DNA of 64,000 nt from CATZDY01 sp045599035 (GCA_045599035.1 JAZRVI010000037.1:1-64000); one strand, 5' to 3'. Counted from the stretch's first letter, positions 9,159 through 18,628 are shown. Program-made: numbers and translations. The notes: generated by a model from the sequence alone, not told the origin.

Positions 9159-11125
9159 TAGTTACTGCCACCTCCTAACAGGAATTGAGCATAGGTGGGA
9201 TTGGTAAAGGCCAAAATAACCATAACTGCCAAAATACCTACGACAATTACCAGAGCATAATTTTGCAGCCGTCCAGTGTGAGCCACCCGGCCGCCTTCCC
9301 CAAAGAGCCGGAACAAAGCAGCCAGCCCATTGACGATAATTCCATCGACAATATAAATATCGAACAGGAAGAACAACTTAGCCGCTCCGTCCATAACCTT
9401 ATGGTTCAGCCAGAGATAAATTTCATCAATGAAGAATTTATTGTAGGAAAGAGTATGCAAAGCCCGGAATTTATTGGCCAGACTGTGAGCTGTAGCTTTG
9501 GATTTGTCTGCACAATAAAGGCGATAGGCCAGGAAGATCCCGGCTATGGCCAGAATAGTGGAACCAATCATAATAACCCAATTGGCTTCCGGCACATGAG
9601 CGTGTCCAAAGTAAATCCAGTTAAACCAGTTGGCTCCTTCAGGAGTCCAGGGAGTGCCAATCCAACCACCGATAACCGCAAAAACGGCCAGAATAATCAG
9701 CGGAACGGTCATGGTTTTGGGTGATTCCTTAACAAAACTGTTCTGCGGCTTTTCATCACCAAAGAAAGCCAGGAAAATCAGCCGCCACATATAAAAAGCA
9801 GTCAGAAAAGCGGTGATCGCAGCCATTGCAAAAAGAATATAATGGCCAGTATCATAGCTCATAGCCAAAATTTCATCCTTCGACCAGAAACCGGCCAAGG
9901 GGAAAATCCCGGCAATGGACAAACCGCCAATAACAAAGGTCCAGGCTGTAATGGGCATTTTTTTGCGTAAGCCGCCCATTTCCCAAACATCGGCTTTGTG
10001 ATGCAAAGCCACCAGAACTGAACCAGCTCCCAGGAACATCAAAGCCTTGAAGAAAGCGTGAGTCCACAAATGGAACATGGAAGCAGAAACGCTGCCCACT
10101 CCCAAAGCCAGCATCATATAACCCAACTGACTGACTGTGGAATAGGCCAAAATCTTTTTGATTTCCCGCTGAGTAATGGCAATTAAGGCCGCAAACAAAG
10201 CGGTAAAGGCTCCCGTAAAGGCTACTACCTGCATAATGGAGGGAACTTCACTAAACAGGAACATGGTTCGACCTATCAAATAAACCCCGGCTACAACCAT
10301 AGTTGCAGCGTGGATTAAAGCACTAACCGGGGTAGGGCCTTCCATGGCATCCGGCAGCCAGACGTGCAAGGGGAACTGACCGGATTTGGCAATCGGCCCT
10401 ATAAAGACCAGTAAAGCAATAATGGTCAGGGTTGCCAGACCAACTCCGCTGGTCGAAATGGCTTCCGGCAAATATTCCAGATCCAGAGTTCCAAAAACAA
10501 TTTGCATGGCCAACAAACCCAGCAATAAACCAAAGTCGGCAATCCGGCAGGTCACAAAAGCTTTTTTGGCTGCTTCCCGAGCGGATACTTTGTGGGTATA
10601 GAAGCCAATTAACAGGTAGGAGCATAAGCCTACCAACTCCCAGGCAATAAACATTTGCAGCAGACTGCTGGAAATAACCAGCAAGAGCATGGAGGCTGCA
10701 AACAAGGATAAGTAACTGAAGAAGACGGAAAAACCGGCTTCACCCCGCATATAACCCAGCGAATAAATCTGGATTAACAGGGCTACCATACTTACCATAA
10801 AGATCATCATGGCCGAAGTGGGATCCAGATAAACCCCCAAATTGACCACTACATTCTGGACAATACTCCCCCCGATTTCGGAAGAACCTACATTCAGCCA
10901 ATTATCACAGAAGTGATAAAAGAGGGGATTATCAATCGTTGCATAGTTGGCAAAAAATACACCGTAAGCGGCCAGAGCAGCGACTGCAAAGGAACAGGCC
11001 ATGCAGAAAATCGCTACAAAAGCACTTAATTTCTCCCAAGGCCGAGCCAATAAAACGATAATCGCAAAGGCCAGAGCCGGCAGCAGGGGAACCAACCACA
11101 CATGATTAATCGCAAAGTCTATCAT
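9158..11125 (-). CDS. nuoL: NADH-quinone oxidoreductase-like subunit L
   Basis: The largest antiporter-like subunit (655 residues), with about 16 helices and the long amphipathic lateral helix expected at the C-terminus that clamps the pumping arm. The motif SGQFPLHVWLPDAMEGPTPV with the conserved membrane glutamate region (FIAWELVGLCSYLLIGF) is present. The start is ATG at 11125, 28 bases downstream of nuoK. In the membrane it would sit at the distal end of the arm. Confidence 0.95.
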   Translation of the reverse strand: MIDFAINHVWLVPLLPALAFAIIVLLARPWEKLSAFVAIFCMACSFAVAALAAYGVFFANYATIDNPLFYHFCDNWLNVGSSEIGGSIVQNVVVNLGVYLDPTSAMMIFMVSMVALLIQIYSLGYMRGEAGFSVFFSYLSLFAASMLLLVISSSLLQMFIAWELVGLCSYLLIGFYTHKVSAREAAKKAFVTCRIADFGLLLGLLAMQIVFGTLDLEYLPEAISTSGVGLATLTIIALLVFIGPIAKSGQFPLHVWLPDAMEGPTPVSALIHAATMVVAGVYLIGRTMFLFSEVPSIMQVVAFTGAFTALFAALIAITQREIKKILAYSTVSQLGYMMLALGVGSVSASMFHLWTHAFFKALMFLGAGSVLVALHHKADVWEMGGLRKKMPITAWTFVIGGLSIAGIFPLAGFWSKDEILAMSYDTGHYILFAMAAITAFLTAFYMWRLIFLAFFGDEKPQNSFVKESPKTMTVPLIILAVFAVIGGWIGTPWTPEGANWFNWIYFGHAHVPEANWVIMIGSTILAIAGIFLAYRLYCADKSKATAHSLANKFRALHTLSYNKFFIDEIYLWLNHKVMDGAAKLFFLFDIYIVDGIIVNGLAALFRLFGEGGRVAHTGRLQNYALVIVVGILAVMVILAFTNPTYAQFLLGGGSN

Positions 11126-11152
11126 TTCGGTTCAGCACCTACCTTCATGTCT

Positions 11153-11473
11153 TTACCACTTCAGCCAATCAAAGTCATCCAGGTTGACCGACAGCCGATT
11201 GCGATAAATCGCAATAATAATGGCCAGGCCCACTCCAACTTCGGCGGCTGCGACAGTAATTACAAATATAGAGAAGATTTGTCCGGCCAAATCGGCTCCC
11301 ACCAAAAATTTGCTAAAAGCCACCAGATTAATATTAACGGCGTTCAGCATAATTTCTATGCAGATCAAAACCGAAACGGCGTTCTTTTTGGACAAGGCTC
11401 CAAACAAGCCAATTCCGAATAAAATAGCGGAAAGAATGATATAATGATTAATGCTTACTTCAGCAACTTCCAC
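11153..11473 (-). CDS. nuoK: NADH-quinone oxidoreductase-like subunit K
   Basis: A short (106-residue), three-helix membrane subunit. It has the conserved glutamates in helices 2 and 3 (CIEIMLNAVNINLVAFS and AAAEVGVGLAIIIAIYR) that form the proton channel. It shares one base with nuoJ and lies directly before nuoL, the standard order. Confidence 0.95.
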   Translation of the reverse strand: MEVAEVSINHYIILSAILFGIGLFGALSKKNAVSVLICIEIMLNAVNINLVAFSKFLVGADLAGQIFSIFVITVAAAEVGVGLAIIIAIYRNRLSVNLDDFDWLKW

Positions 11474-12021
11474 TATTCTTCAACTCCTTCATCCTCTTTG
11501 CGGGGATCTCGAGCCAAAACAATGGCTCCGATCAGAGCGGCAGTCAACAAAACCGCTGCTACTTCAAAGGGAATAACATATTTACTGAATAACAAGTTGG
11601 ACAATACATCAATATTATTGACTCCAACAGCCTTATCATTGGCCGCAGCCAAAGCATAAGTATCCCAATGGGTTTGGGCGGACAAAATCCCGCACAAAGC
11701 AATCATCACAGCGACTACCGCAGCAGCCACCCCGGTCTGACGGTTAAACAAATTGGTTTTGGCCATATCGGTTCTTTTGATCAGCATGATCCCAAAGACC
11801 ATCATAATACAGACCGCTCCGGCATAAACCATGACCTGAACCGCCGCCAAAAACTCTGCATCCAAAGTCAGGAAAATTCCCCCAATGGAAATAAAGCAGA
11901 CCGCCAGCCACAAAACCGAGTGCATAATATTTCTGCACAGCACCACAAGTAAGCCTGAAAGGATAGCCACCGTAGCCAAAAGATAAAAGAAGGCGGATAC
12001 CCAACTAAAATCTGGCGACAC
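11473..12021 (-). CDS. nuoJ: NADH-quinone oxidoreductase-like subunit J
   Basis: A five-helix membrane subunit of 182 residues next to the quinone-proton coupling site. The conserved helix AVQVMVYAGAVCIMMVFGIML is recognisable (first 20 residues quoted in part: AVQVMVYAGAVCIMMVF). The gene starts 2 bases after nuoI ends, so it is cotranslated. The C-terminal tail is charged and variable, as is usual. Confidence 0.94.
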   Translation of the reverse strand: MSPDFSWVSAFFYLLATVAILSGLLVVLCRNIMHSVLWLAVCFISIGGIFLTLDAEFLAAVQVMVYAGAVCIMMVFGIMLIKRTDMAKTNLFNRQTGVAAAVVAVMIALCGILSAQTHWDTYALAAANDKAVGVNNIDVLSNLLFSKYVIPFEVAAVLLTAALIGAIVLARDPRKEDEGVEE

Positions 12022-12023
12022 TC

Positions 12024-12509
12024 TTAACCCTCCTTACCGTCAGCTTGAGCCGCTTTTTCGGCTTCAGCCGCTTTTTTGGCTGCTGCTTCCGCTTCGGCTG
12101 CTTCTGCCGCAGCAATTTCTTCCGGAGTAGGAGCCGGACGCTCAAACAAATGCAAAGCCACTCTATCCCGGAAATATTGATTCATATTAATGACATTGCT
12201 AAAGCTCAAAGCCCCTTTGGGACAGCTTTCCACGCACAAGCCGCAGAACAGGCAATATTCAATATTCATGGTATAACTAATCATGATTTGTTTTTTGCCC
12301 AATTTAGCTTTGCCAATTTTAATCACTTTGTTGGGACAGGCATTGGCACACAGGCTACAGGCAATACATTTGTTGGAATCAAACTGAAAACGGCCATGAT
12401 AACGAGGACACATTTCCAGCGTTTCATCCGGATACTGCACTGTAACTTTCTTCCGGAAAAACCAGCCCAGAGTAACCCCCAAGCCCTTTACCAATCCTTT
12501 ACCAAACAC
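12024..12509 (-). CDS. nuoI: NADH-quinone oxidoreductase-like subunit I (2x[4Fe-4S])
   Basis: A ferredoxin-like subunit carrying the two clusters that pass electrons to cluster N2. The cluster motifs are CIACSLCANACPNKV and CLFCGLCVESCPKG. The GTG start at 12509 follows GGGTGG. Beyond the family core there is a C-terminal tail of about 35 residues made almost only of Ala, Glu and Lys (EEIAAAEAAEAEAAAKKAAE), probably helical, which is not needed for the fold. Because nuoE, nuoF and nuoG are missing from the operon, this subunit is the likely entry point for electrons from a ferredoxin or another donor. Confidence 0.95.
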   Translation of the reverse strand: MFGKGLVKGLGVTLGWFFRKKVTVQYPDETLEMCPRYHGRFQFDSNKCIACSLCANACPNKVIKIGKAKLGKKQIMISYTMNIEYCLFCGLCVESCPKGALSFSNVINMNQYFRDRVALHLFERPAPTPEEIAAAEAAEAEAAAKKAAEAEKAAQADGKEG

Positions 12510-12521
12510 ATAATCACCACC

Positions 12522-13574
12522 CTAAGCAATTAACCGATAAATGTACACGCCAAGACCGGTTACAAAAATATTTGCCAGCGACAGCGGCAGTAAAACCTTC
12601 CAGCCAAAGCCCATCAGCTGATCGACTCTGACCCGGGGGAAAGTCCACCGTACCCACATGAAGATAAAAATCATCAGATACATCTTGAGGAAAAACCACA
12701 GCCAGGAAGGAATGAAATCCAAGCCCCAAATGGGAGACCAGCCGCCCAAAAACAGGACGGTAAACAAAGAAGACATTACCATCATGCCGGCATATTCAGT
12801 AAGGAAGAACATGGCAAAAGGCATTCCACTGTATTCCGTATAAGGCCCGGAAATAATTTCCGATTCCCCTTCCACCAGACAGAACGGAGTCCGGTTGGTT
12901 TCGGCCAAGGCCGCAATAAAGAACATAATGGCCGCCAAAGGCTGCACACAGATAAACCAGACATTCTCCTGAGCGGCAATTACTTCTCCCAGATCCAGGC
13001 TGCCGGTAATGATGACTACGCCCAGAAGACAGAGCAGGAAGGGCAGCTCATAACTGACCATCTGGGCAACCGCCCGCATCCCGCCGACCAAAGAGTATTT
13101 GTTATTGGAGGACCAGCCGGCTGCAAACAAAACAATGGTGCTTAAAGAGGAAATCGCTACGATATACATAAGACCAATGTTCATGTGCGGAATAGCAGTC
13201 ATTCCGTCCCCAAAGGGCAAAACCGCATAAATCATAAAAGGCGGTACAAATACCAAAATGGCGGCAATCATATAAACTATTTTATCGGTATAGCGGTTCC
13301 AGGTAAATTCCTTGCTAATCAATTTTCCAATATCACAGGCTGTCTGCAACAGACCCCTGGGACCAACCCGGTTGGGTCCAATCCGGCACTGCATATAACC
13401 GGCAACTTTCCGTTCCATATATACCAGCCAGAGGGCATTAACCAGGATGAAGAGCAGGATTCCCACCATTTTCAGAACCACCAGCCAAAAATCAGACCAC
13501 AGGTCAGAGGCTCCCAGGCCGGAAACCCAGTTCCAGAACCCCTCCCCTATGTTGACAAAAAATCTTTCAACCAT
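12522..13574 (-). CDS. nuoH: NADH-quinone oxidoreductase-like subunit H
   Basis: An eight-to-nine-helix membrane subunit forming the quinone chamber floor (350 residues). Family motifs include RIGPNRVGPRGLLQTACD near residue 82 and AETNRTPFCLVEGESEIISG near residue 225, with the acidic loop used in coupling. The start is ATG with conventional spacing, 21 bases after nuoD. Confidence 0.96.
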   Translation of the reverse strand: MVERFFVNIGEGFWNWVSGLGASDLWSDFWLVVLKMVGILLFILVNALWLVYMERKVAGYMQCRIGPNRVGPRGLLQTACDIGKLISKEFTWNRYTDKIVYMIAAILVFVPPFMIYAVLPFGDGMTAIPHMNIGLMYIVAISSLSTIVLFAAGWSSNNKYSLVGGMRAVAQMVSYELPFLLCLLGVVIITGSLDLGEVIAAQENVWFICVQPLAAIMFFIAALAETNRTPFCLVEGESEIISGPYTEYSGMPFAMFFLTEYAGMMVMSSLFTVLFLGGWSPIWGLDFIPSWLWFFLKMYLMIFIFMWVRWTFPRVRVDQLMGFGWKVLLPLSLANIFVTGLGVYIYRLIA

Positions 13575-13595
13575 TGATTCTACTCCCCTTACTTA

Positions 13596-14693
13596 TTAAC
13601 AGTCCACATCGCCCATTACCACATCAATACTCCCAAAAATCGAAATTACATCGGCAATCTTCCAGCCCACCAAAATATCGTCCAAAATTCCCAGGTTGAC
13701 AAAGGAAGACCGTTTGAAATGAACCCGATAAGGCTTGGGGGAACCATCACTGACTACATAGGCTCCAAACAAACCTTTGGAACTTTCAATTTCCGCATAA
13801 GCATCTCCCACCGGAGGTTTGATTACTTTGGGCATCTTGGCCTGATAAGGGCCTTCCGGAATTTGTTCCAAAGCCTGATTGATAATCCGCATGGATTGAA
13901 CCATTTCTTCCATTCTGACCAAAAGGCGGTCATAGCAATCCCCAAGTTTACCCAGCGGAACTTCAAAATCAAAGCGATCATAAATACTGTAGGGGCGGTT
14001 TTTGCGTAAGTCAAAATTAACCCCGCTGCCTCTCAGATTGGGGCCGCTCAAGCTGTAGTTAATGGCCATTTCCGGAGTGATAACTCCGACATGGCGGGTA
14101 CGGGCAATCAGAATTTCATTGCCGATCAGCAAGCGGTTATATTCATCAATGCAGGCCGGGAATTCGTCCAGGAATTTGCGAACCGCCGGGAAAAATTCTT
14201 CCGGCAGATCATCAGCCACCCCGCCAATTCTCATATAGCTGTGGGTCATGCGGGAACCGGAAACCATTTCCAGCAAATCCATAACCGTTTCTCTTTCCCG
14301 GAAGGTAAAGATAAATCCGGTCAAAGCCCCCAGGTCCCCAGTATAGGAACCAATAGCGATCAGGTGACTGGCAATCCGGGAAAGCTCGCCCACGATTACC
14401 CGAATATATTCAGCCCGTTCTGGAACCTCTACTTCCATTAATTTTTCCACAGCCGCCACATAGCCCCAGTTCATCAGCATGGCAGCCATATAGTCCATCC
14501 GGTCGGTATAGGGTATAACCTGGGTATAGGTTCTGGCTTCCGCCAGTTTTTCTATCCCCCTATGCAAATAACCGGGTACGGAAGTGGACTTGACCACTGT
14601 TTCCCCGTCAAGCTCCAGCATAATCCGGAAAACCCCGTGGGTACTGGGGTGCTGAGGGCCGAGGTTCAATATATAAGTTTCTGTTTTACTCAT
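13596..14693 (-). CDS. nuoD: NADH-quinone oxidoreductase-like subunit D
   Basis: The 49-kDa-type subunit that, with NuoB, forms the quinone-binding site; homologous to the large subunit of NiFe hydrogenases but without the metal-binding cysteines. The N-terminal motif NLGPQHPSTHGVFR (residues 10-23) and the C-terminal end DVVMGDVDC (the usual ending is close to this) mark a complete protein of 365 residues. Length and the separate nuoC gene exclude the NuoCD fusion found in enterobacteria. Confidence 0.96.
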   Translation of the reverse strand: MSKTETYILNLGPQHPSTHGVFRIMLELDGETVVKSTSVPGYLHRGIEKLAEARTYTQVIPYTDRMDYMAAMLMNWGYVAAVEKLMEVEVPERAEYIRVIVGELSRIASHLIAIGSYTGDLGALTGFIFTFRERETVMDLLEMVSGSRMTHSYMRIGGVADDLPEEFFPAVRKFLDEFPACIDEYNRLLIGNEILIARTRHVGVITPEMAINYSLSGPNLRGSGVNFDLRKNRPYSIYDRFDFEVPLGKLGDCYDRLLVRMEEMVQSMRIINQALEQIPEGPYQAKMPKVIKPPVGDAYAEIESSKGLFGAYVVSDGSPKPYRVHFKRSSFVNLGILDDILVGWKIADVISIFGSIDVVMGDVDC

Positions 14694-14710
14694 TTAGCTT
14701 AGCACCTCAT

Positions 14711-15160
14711 TTATCTGCCGCCGACATATTTAAAGTCTTTACGCAGAGGATGTCCATCAAAAGTATCCAAAAGCAGAATCCGGGTGGGATGCTCCGGATA
14801 GCCGGTATAATTAATCCCCATTAAATCATAGGTTTCCCGTTCCTGCCAGATGGCTCCTTTCCAAAGCGGAGCCAGAGAAGCCACTTCCGGTTTATCTGCA
14901 TCCAAAATCACTCTGACCATCAGATCAAAGCCTTTTTCCAGGGAATACAGATTATAGATGGCTTCATAGCGTTCCCCGTCATAATGAGCCGCCGTCAGAT
15001 TGGTTAAATAGTCCAGGGAATAATCCGGGTTTTCCTTGACCTCCCGCATAAAATCCAACAAAATGTCCGCTGGAACGGTCAAAACCTGTTTTTCTGAAAT
15101 TTCCAGACCAGGAAACTTATCCTGCAAATTCTGCCACAATTCCTGAGGTAAATTACTCAC
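14711..15160 (-). CDS. nuoC: NADH-quinone oxidoreductase-like subunit C
   Basis: The 30-kDa-type hydrophilic subunit (149 residues). The signature ERETYDLMGINYTGYPEHP with the following LRKDF is intact near the C-terminus (positions about 110-145). It overlaps the end of nuoB by 8 bases and precedes nuoD, as in most bacteria. It is somewhat short at the N-terminus compared with proteobacterial versions, as in other clostridia. Confidence 0.95.
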   Translation of the reverse strand: MSNLPQELWQNLQDKFPGLEISEKQVLTVPADILLDFMREVKENPDYSLDYLTNLTAAHYDGERYEAIYNLYSLEKGFDLMVRVILDADKPEVASLAPLWKGAIWQERETYDLMGINYTGYPEHPTRILLLDTFDGHPLRKDFKYVGGR

Positions 15161-15692
15161 GAGGCTTATTCACCACCTTGGGATCCAGAATCTTGTCCCG
15201 CAACATCATAAAGCCTTCAATTACGGCTTCCGGACGAGGAGGACAGCCGGGAACATATACATCCACCGGAATTAACTTATCCACTCCAGGTACTACATGA
15301 TAGCTGTCCACAAAGGGACCTCCAGAGGTGGCACAGCTTCCAATGGCAATAACCCATTTGGGTTCAGCCATCTGTTCATAAAGCCGCACAACAAAGGGAG
15401 CCGATTTGTGGGTAACAGTTCCGGCTACCAACATAACATCCGCCTGCCGGGGAGTTCCCCGCATAACTTCATAACCAAAACGAGATAAATCAAACCTGGC
15501 CATATTAGCTGCCATCAGGCTTTCAATGGCACAGCAGGCCAAGCCAAATCCCAGCGGCCAAATAGAGTGAGCCCGAGCCAGGTTAAATACCTTTTCCAGC
15601 GGTCCGATATGTACCAGACGCTTCACTTCATTGACTACTGCCGGATCATCTGTCAGTTGCTCAACCGGATGGGTATCATTTTCTAATCCCAT
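15153..15692 (-). CDS. nuoB: NADH-quinone oxidoreductase-like subunit B
   Basis: Carries the terminal cluster N2. The four ligand cysteines are visible in GLACCAIESL, AIGSCATSGG and VYVPGCPPRPE. The ATG at 15692 is chosen because AAGGAG lies 7 bases upstream; the open frame continues 10 codons further but that would cover most of the nuoA end. With this start the gene still overlaps nuoA by 10 bases. The product has 179 residues. Confidence 0.95.
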   Translation of the reverse strand: MGLENDTHPVEQLTDDPAVVNEVKRLVHIGPLEKVFNLARAHSIWPLGFGLACCAIESLMAANMARFDLSRFGYEVMRGTPRQADVMLVAGTVTHKSAPFVVRLYEQMAEPKWVIAIGSCATSGGPFVDSYHVVPGVDKLIPVDVYVPGCPPRPEAVIEGFMMLRDKILDPKVVNKPRE

Positions 15693-16063
15693 TCTAATGC
15701 TCCTTCCTTCCAGGCGTACCATAAGCCAATAACTAAAATGCCAATGAAAACAATCATTTCACCAAAGGCAAAAAATCCAAACGCTGCCGAACCCAGCATA
15801 GCCTGAAATTTTACTGCCCAGGGAAGCAGGAAAACTGCTTCCACATCAAAAATCAAAAACAGCAACGCATACAGAAAATAGCTGGTTCTAAATTGTACCC
15901 AGGTAGGGCCAATGGTATCTACCCCACATTCATAAACTTCCAGCTTTTCATCGCTGGCTTTGCGGGGCTGAATCAGCCTGGCAGTTCCAATGCCGCCCGC
16001 AGTAAATAAAATTCCTACGATTAAAAAAAGCAGAACTGCCGCCCAAGGACTCATAGCACTCAA
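15683..16063 (-). CDS. nuoA: NADH-quinone oxidoreductase-like subunit A
   Basis: A three-helix membrane subunit (126 residues) near the quinone site. The conserved loop YECGVDTIGPTW and the acidic motif FDVEAVFLLPWA are present. The start is TTG at 16063 with AGGAGGG 8 bases upstream; an ATG three codons later is an alternative. It is the first gene of an 11-gene unit, so the operon promoter should lie in 16064-16300; I could not pick a convincing sigma-A promoter there. Confidence 0.94.
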   Translation of the reverse strand: MSAMSPWAAVLLFLIVGILFTAGGIGTARLIQPRKASDEKLEVYECGVDTIGPTWVQFRTSYFLYALLFLIFDVEAVFLLPWAVKFQAMLGSAAFGFFAFGEMIVFIGILVIGLWYAWKEGALEWD

Positions 16064-16463
16064 AAGATTTCCCTCCTTTCTTTAAAATTTACCCCCTGCT
16101 AAAAGTCTAAAATTTCAGGTAAAATTAACCTTTTGGTTTTAAACTGAAAGAAGCTGGAGGGTTGTATTAAAAAAATACGCCCTTAAAAGATGATCTATAA
16201 AAACAACAGGCTGCAAGCCTATTGATTTATATTCAAATAATTCAGGTTATATTATACTTCAAAAACAGTAAAACTATAGAGTAATTCCCGCCGGAGCAAA
16301 GCTGTTGCCAGAGCCTTCTCAGGGTCTTGAGGCCTCCAGCTCTCTTGTCAGGAGAGCAGCTTAAAACAGCAGATTGGGGGAAATTTGATTCTTCCAAAGG
16401 AAGAGATGGCAAGTGCTTTGCACTTGCCAGAGAGGATCTTCCAGCTTTAAACTTCCGTTTTTA
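16064..16463. other. 400-base region between rnhB and nuoA, leader of the nuo operon
   Basis: No gene is convincing. The half next to nuoA is AT-rich and contains ATTATA (16251-16256), a possible -10 on the minus strand without a good -35. The half next to rnhB holds two hairpins: GCTCTC/GAGAGC (about 16337-16355) and the perfect 9-base-pair GGCAAGTGC/GCACTTGCC (16408-16428). Neither is followed by a T run on the minus strand, so they are poor terminators; they could be operator or RNA-processing sites. Confidence 0.4.
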
Positions 16464-17243
16464 TTATTGTTTGCCTAAATCCTTAATTGGCCCAAAGCTT
16501 TGCCGGTGCAGCGGACAAGCTCCATATCGGCTTAAAGCGGCCAAATGATCCGGAGTGCCGTAACCCTTGTGCCGGGCAAAGCCATATTGGGGATAAAGTT
16601 GATCCATTTCCAGCATCAAATGATCTCTGGCAACCTTGGCCAAAATGGAAGCAGCCGCAATGCAGGCACATTTTTGATCTCCGCCAATCACGGTTTTTTC
16701 TTGACCGAACCCCTTTAAACAGGGAAAATTGCCATCCGTCAGGATTATTTCCGGAGCAGGCTCCAGGCTTTCCACCGCTCGCCGCATGGCCAGCAAGGAA
16801 GCTTCCAAAATATTCAGACGGTCAATTTCGGCTACGCTGGCCTCCTGAATACTCCAGGCCAGGGCTGTTTTTTTGATGGATAATGCCAAAGCCTCTCTTT
16901 GAGCGATACTAAGCTTTTTGCTGTCATTCAGACCAGGCAAAAAAACCTGAGGCGGCAGAATCACCGCTGCGGCCACCACCGAACCAGCCAAAGGCCCCCG
17001 GCCAGCTTCATCCACTCCAGCTACCAAAAAATAGCCCTGTTTCCGCCACCGGTTTTCCTCCTGCAGCAAACCTTGCAGGCGTTGCTTTTCCTGTTCCAAA
17101 TGCTGTTTTTTTTGTTCAAATTCCTGCCGCAGCTTTGCAGCTCCCCGACGGGTATCGGCAGCAGACCAAAATTCAGTCGGCAAATCCGGATAATCAGCCA
17201 GAAAACGCTGCAAGCTGGAGAGGGTAAAATCAGAGCTATCCAC
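16464..17243 (-). CDS. rnhB: ribonuclease HII
   Basis: Cleaves RNA in RNA-DNA hybrids and single ribonucleotides in DNA. Catalytic motifs are VDEAGRGPLAG (Asp-Glu pair), NDSKKLS, ILTDGN and DQKCACIAAASILAKVARD. The start is GTG at 17243, because GGAGG stands 6 bases before it; the upstream ATG (17249) overlaps the ribosome site. This gives 259 residues, close to the Bacillus enzyme, including the N-terminal extension typical of this group. The window also encodes RNase HI (31260), so both types are present. Confidence 0.94.
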   Translation of the reverse strand: MDSSDFTLSSLQRFLADYPDLPTEFWSAADTRRGAAKLRQEFEQKKQHLEQEKQRLQGLLQEENRWRKQGYFLVAGVDEAGRGPLAGSVVAAAVILPPQVFLPGLNDSKKLSIAQREALALSIKKTALAWSIQEASVAEIDRLNILEASLLAMRRAVESLEPAPEIILTDGNFPCLKGFGQEKTVIGGDQKCACIAAASILAKVARDHLMLEMDQLYPQYGFARHKGYGTPDHLAALSRYGACPLHRQSFGPIKDLGKQ

Positions 17244-17405
17244 CTGCATCCTCCAAAAACAGTTAAACAGTAGTTTTTTCGGCATTAAGGGTCAAAATCC
17301 CTGCCCTTTCAAACAAAAAAACCGAAAAAGTACCCGGCAAAAAAACTTATAGTTTACAATTTATAGAGCATACTCCAGCTCAACCTGAATTATCTGGACT
17401 ATCAG

Positions 17406-17442
17406 AAAAATAGCACCGGAAAAATAGATTCCAGTGCTATTT
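17406..17442 (-). terminator. intrinsic terminator of the CGGC-domain gene
   Basis: A 12-base-pair stem (AAATAGCACYGG type, one G-U pair) with an 11-base loop, 14 bases past the stop at 17456, followed on the minus strand by TTTTTCTG. Confidence 0.75.
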
Positions 17443-17455
17443 AATAGTCTATAGG

Positions 17456-17788
17456 TTAATGAGTATGATCTAAGATTTTAATATTTTCGCCTACACCCTT
17501 GCTGACTGCTTCCTTAATTTGTTCAAAATAGGGACAGGGGAAACCAATGGGGGCACCTTTGCCCAGGCAGGAAGCAAAAGCAATGGTATCGGCTCCTCTT
17601 TTTACCATTTCCTTAGCCCGGCCAACTGCCTTTTTACCAGGGCAGCCGCCGCAGGAATTAAAACCGATCAGTTCAATATCTTCGGTTACTCCTTCAAAAG
17701 CACCTTTTTTCTCCCGGATAATCTGAAAATCTTTGGTTCCCGGACAAATTTCCTCGGTCTGCATACAACGAATGATGGCTAATTTCAT
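17456..17788 (-). CDS. CGGC domain-containing protein
   Basis: A 110-residue protein of the CGGC family, named for the central NSCGGCPGKKAV motif (about residues 48-59). Four further cysteines (C8, C15 and the pair around FASCLGKGAP..FPCPYF) are suited to binding a metal or an iron-sulfur cluster. The family occurs mainly in anaerobes and has no proven function. The gene stands alone with its own terminator, ATG start and a GGAGGG ribosome site. Metal binding is inference from the cysteine pattern. Confidence 0.85.
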   Translation of the reverse strand: MKLAIIRCMQTEEICPGTKDFQIIREKKGAFEGVTEDIELIGFNSCGGCPGKKAVGRAKEMVKRGADTIAFASCLGKGAPIGFPCPYFEQIKEAVSKGVGENIKILDHTH

Positions 17789-17869
17789 ATTTTTTCCCTC
17801 CGTTTATTTATTTATCCTAAAACGCCTCAAAGGACGCAAAGGTTTTCAGCTTTCCGCCCCATCTGAAAT

Positions 17870-18433
17870 TTACTTCCGCAGCCAGGACAGTACCAAACTG
17901 ATAAATAAGGTATAAAAGCCGGCAATCAGCATTAAAATGCCAATTACCATACCGGTAACTTCTTTCACTAATTCAGGGTGCATTCCGCCATAAGCTCCCA
18001 CCAAAACCGATAAAATTCCTAAAATTAAAATAAACAACCAGAAGCCGTTTTTGCGGTGATAATAAGTAAAATAAAAAATTTTTTTAATCTTAAAAGCCAG
18101 CAAAATCAAGATTATTCCGAATAAAAAAGCCCAAACTCCCAGGAAAACGGCCAGGAAAAGTTCCCAAGACTGACCAATTCGATCAATTAAAACAATCCCC
18201 AAACCAATGATAATGGCCAAAATGCCTCCGGCCAAAGCCCAACCGTTAAACTGTCGAAAACTCTGGCGGTGCTTATTGGCTTCACTATAGACAGCCAGCC
18301 AACCCACTCCGGACAAAAAAACCACCAGTCCCAAAAACCAACTGCACGCTTCAAAAACTCTATCTCCATTGAACAGACAAAAAACTCCGCCCAGGAGCAG
18401 CAGGATTCCCAATATTATGGGAAAAAACCGCAT
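17870..18433 (-). CDS. HdeD/DUF308-like membrane protein
   Basis: A 187-residue protein made of about six membrane helices in two or three similar hairpins (ILGILLLLGGVFCLFNG, IIIGLGIVLIDRIGQSWEL, LILGILSVLVGAYGG), the pattern of the HdeD/DUF308 family. In E. coli HdeD relates to acid resistance, but the family is broad and the role here is unknown. ATG start; single gene. The 195 bases upstream to the next gene carry no other feature. Confidence 0.75.
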   Translation of the reverse strand: MRFFPIILGILLLLGGVFCLFNGDRVFEACSWFLGLVVFLSGVGWLAVYSEANKHRQSFRQFNGWALAGGILAIIIGLGIVLIDRIGQSWELFLAVFLGVWAFLFGIILILLAFKIKKIFYFTYYHRKNGFWLFILILGILSVLVGAYGGMHPELVKEVTGMVIGILMLIAGFYTLFISLVLSWLRK

Positions 18434-18628
18434 AATTTCGACCTCCAGTGTTTTTCCAGCATCTTTCCAACATTAAGGAAATTTTTATTTAATTATAACA
18501 TTTTAATTTCTAAAAAAAAAGCCTAATTTTTTTACGAAAAAATTTCCTCTGATGGTCACAAAAATATCTGCTGCGGCTTGCTTTGCCCCTCTCCAAACAG
18601 CTATCTCCCAAAGAGAGCCGCAAAACCT

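Noticed and set aside
16408..16428. A perfect 9-base-pair hairpin after rnhB
   Set aside because: No T run on the minus strand, so it was not called a terminator; kept only as part of the intergenic description.
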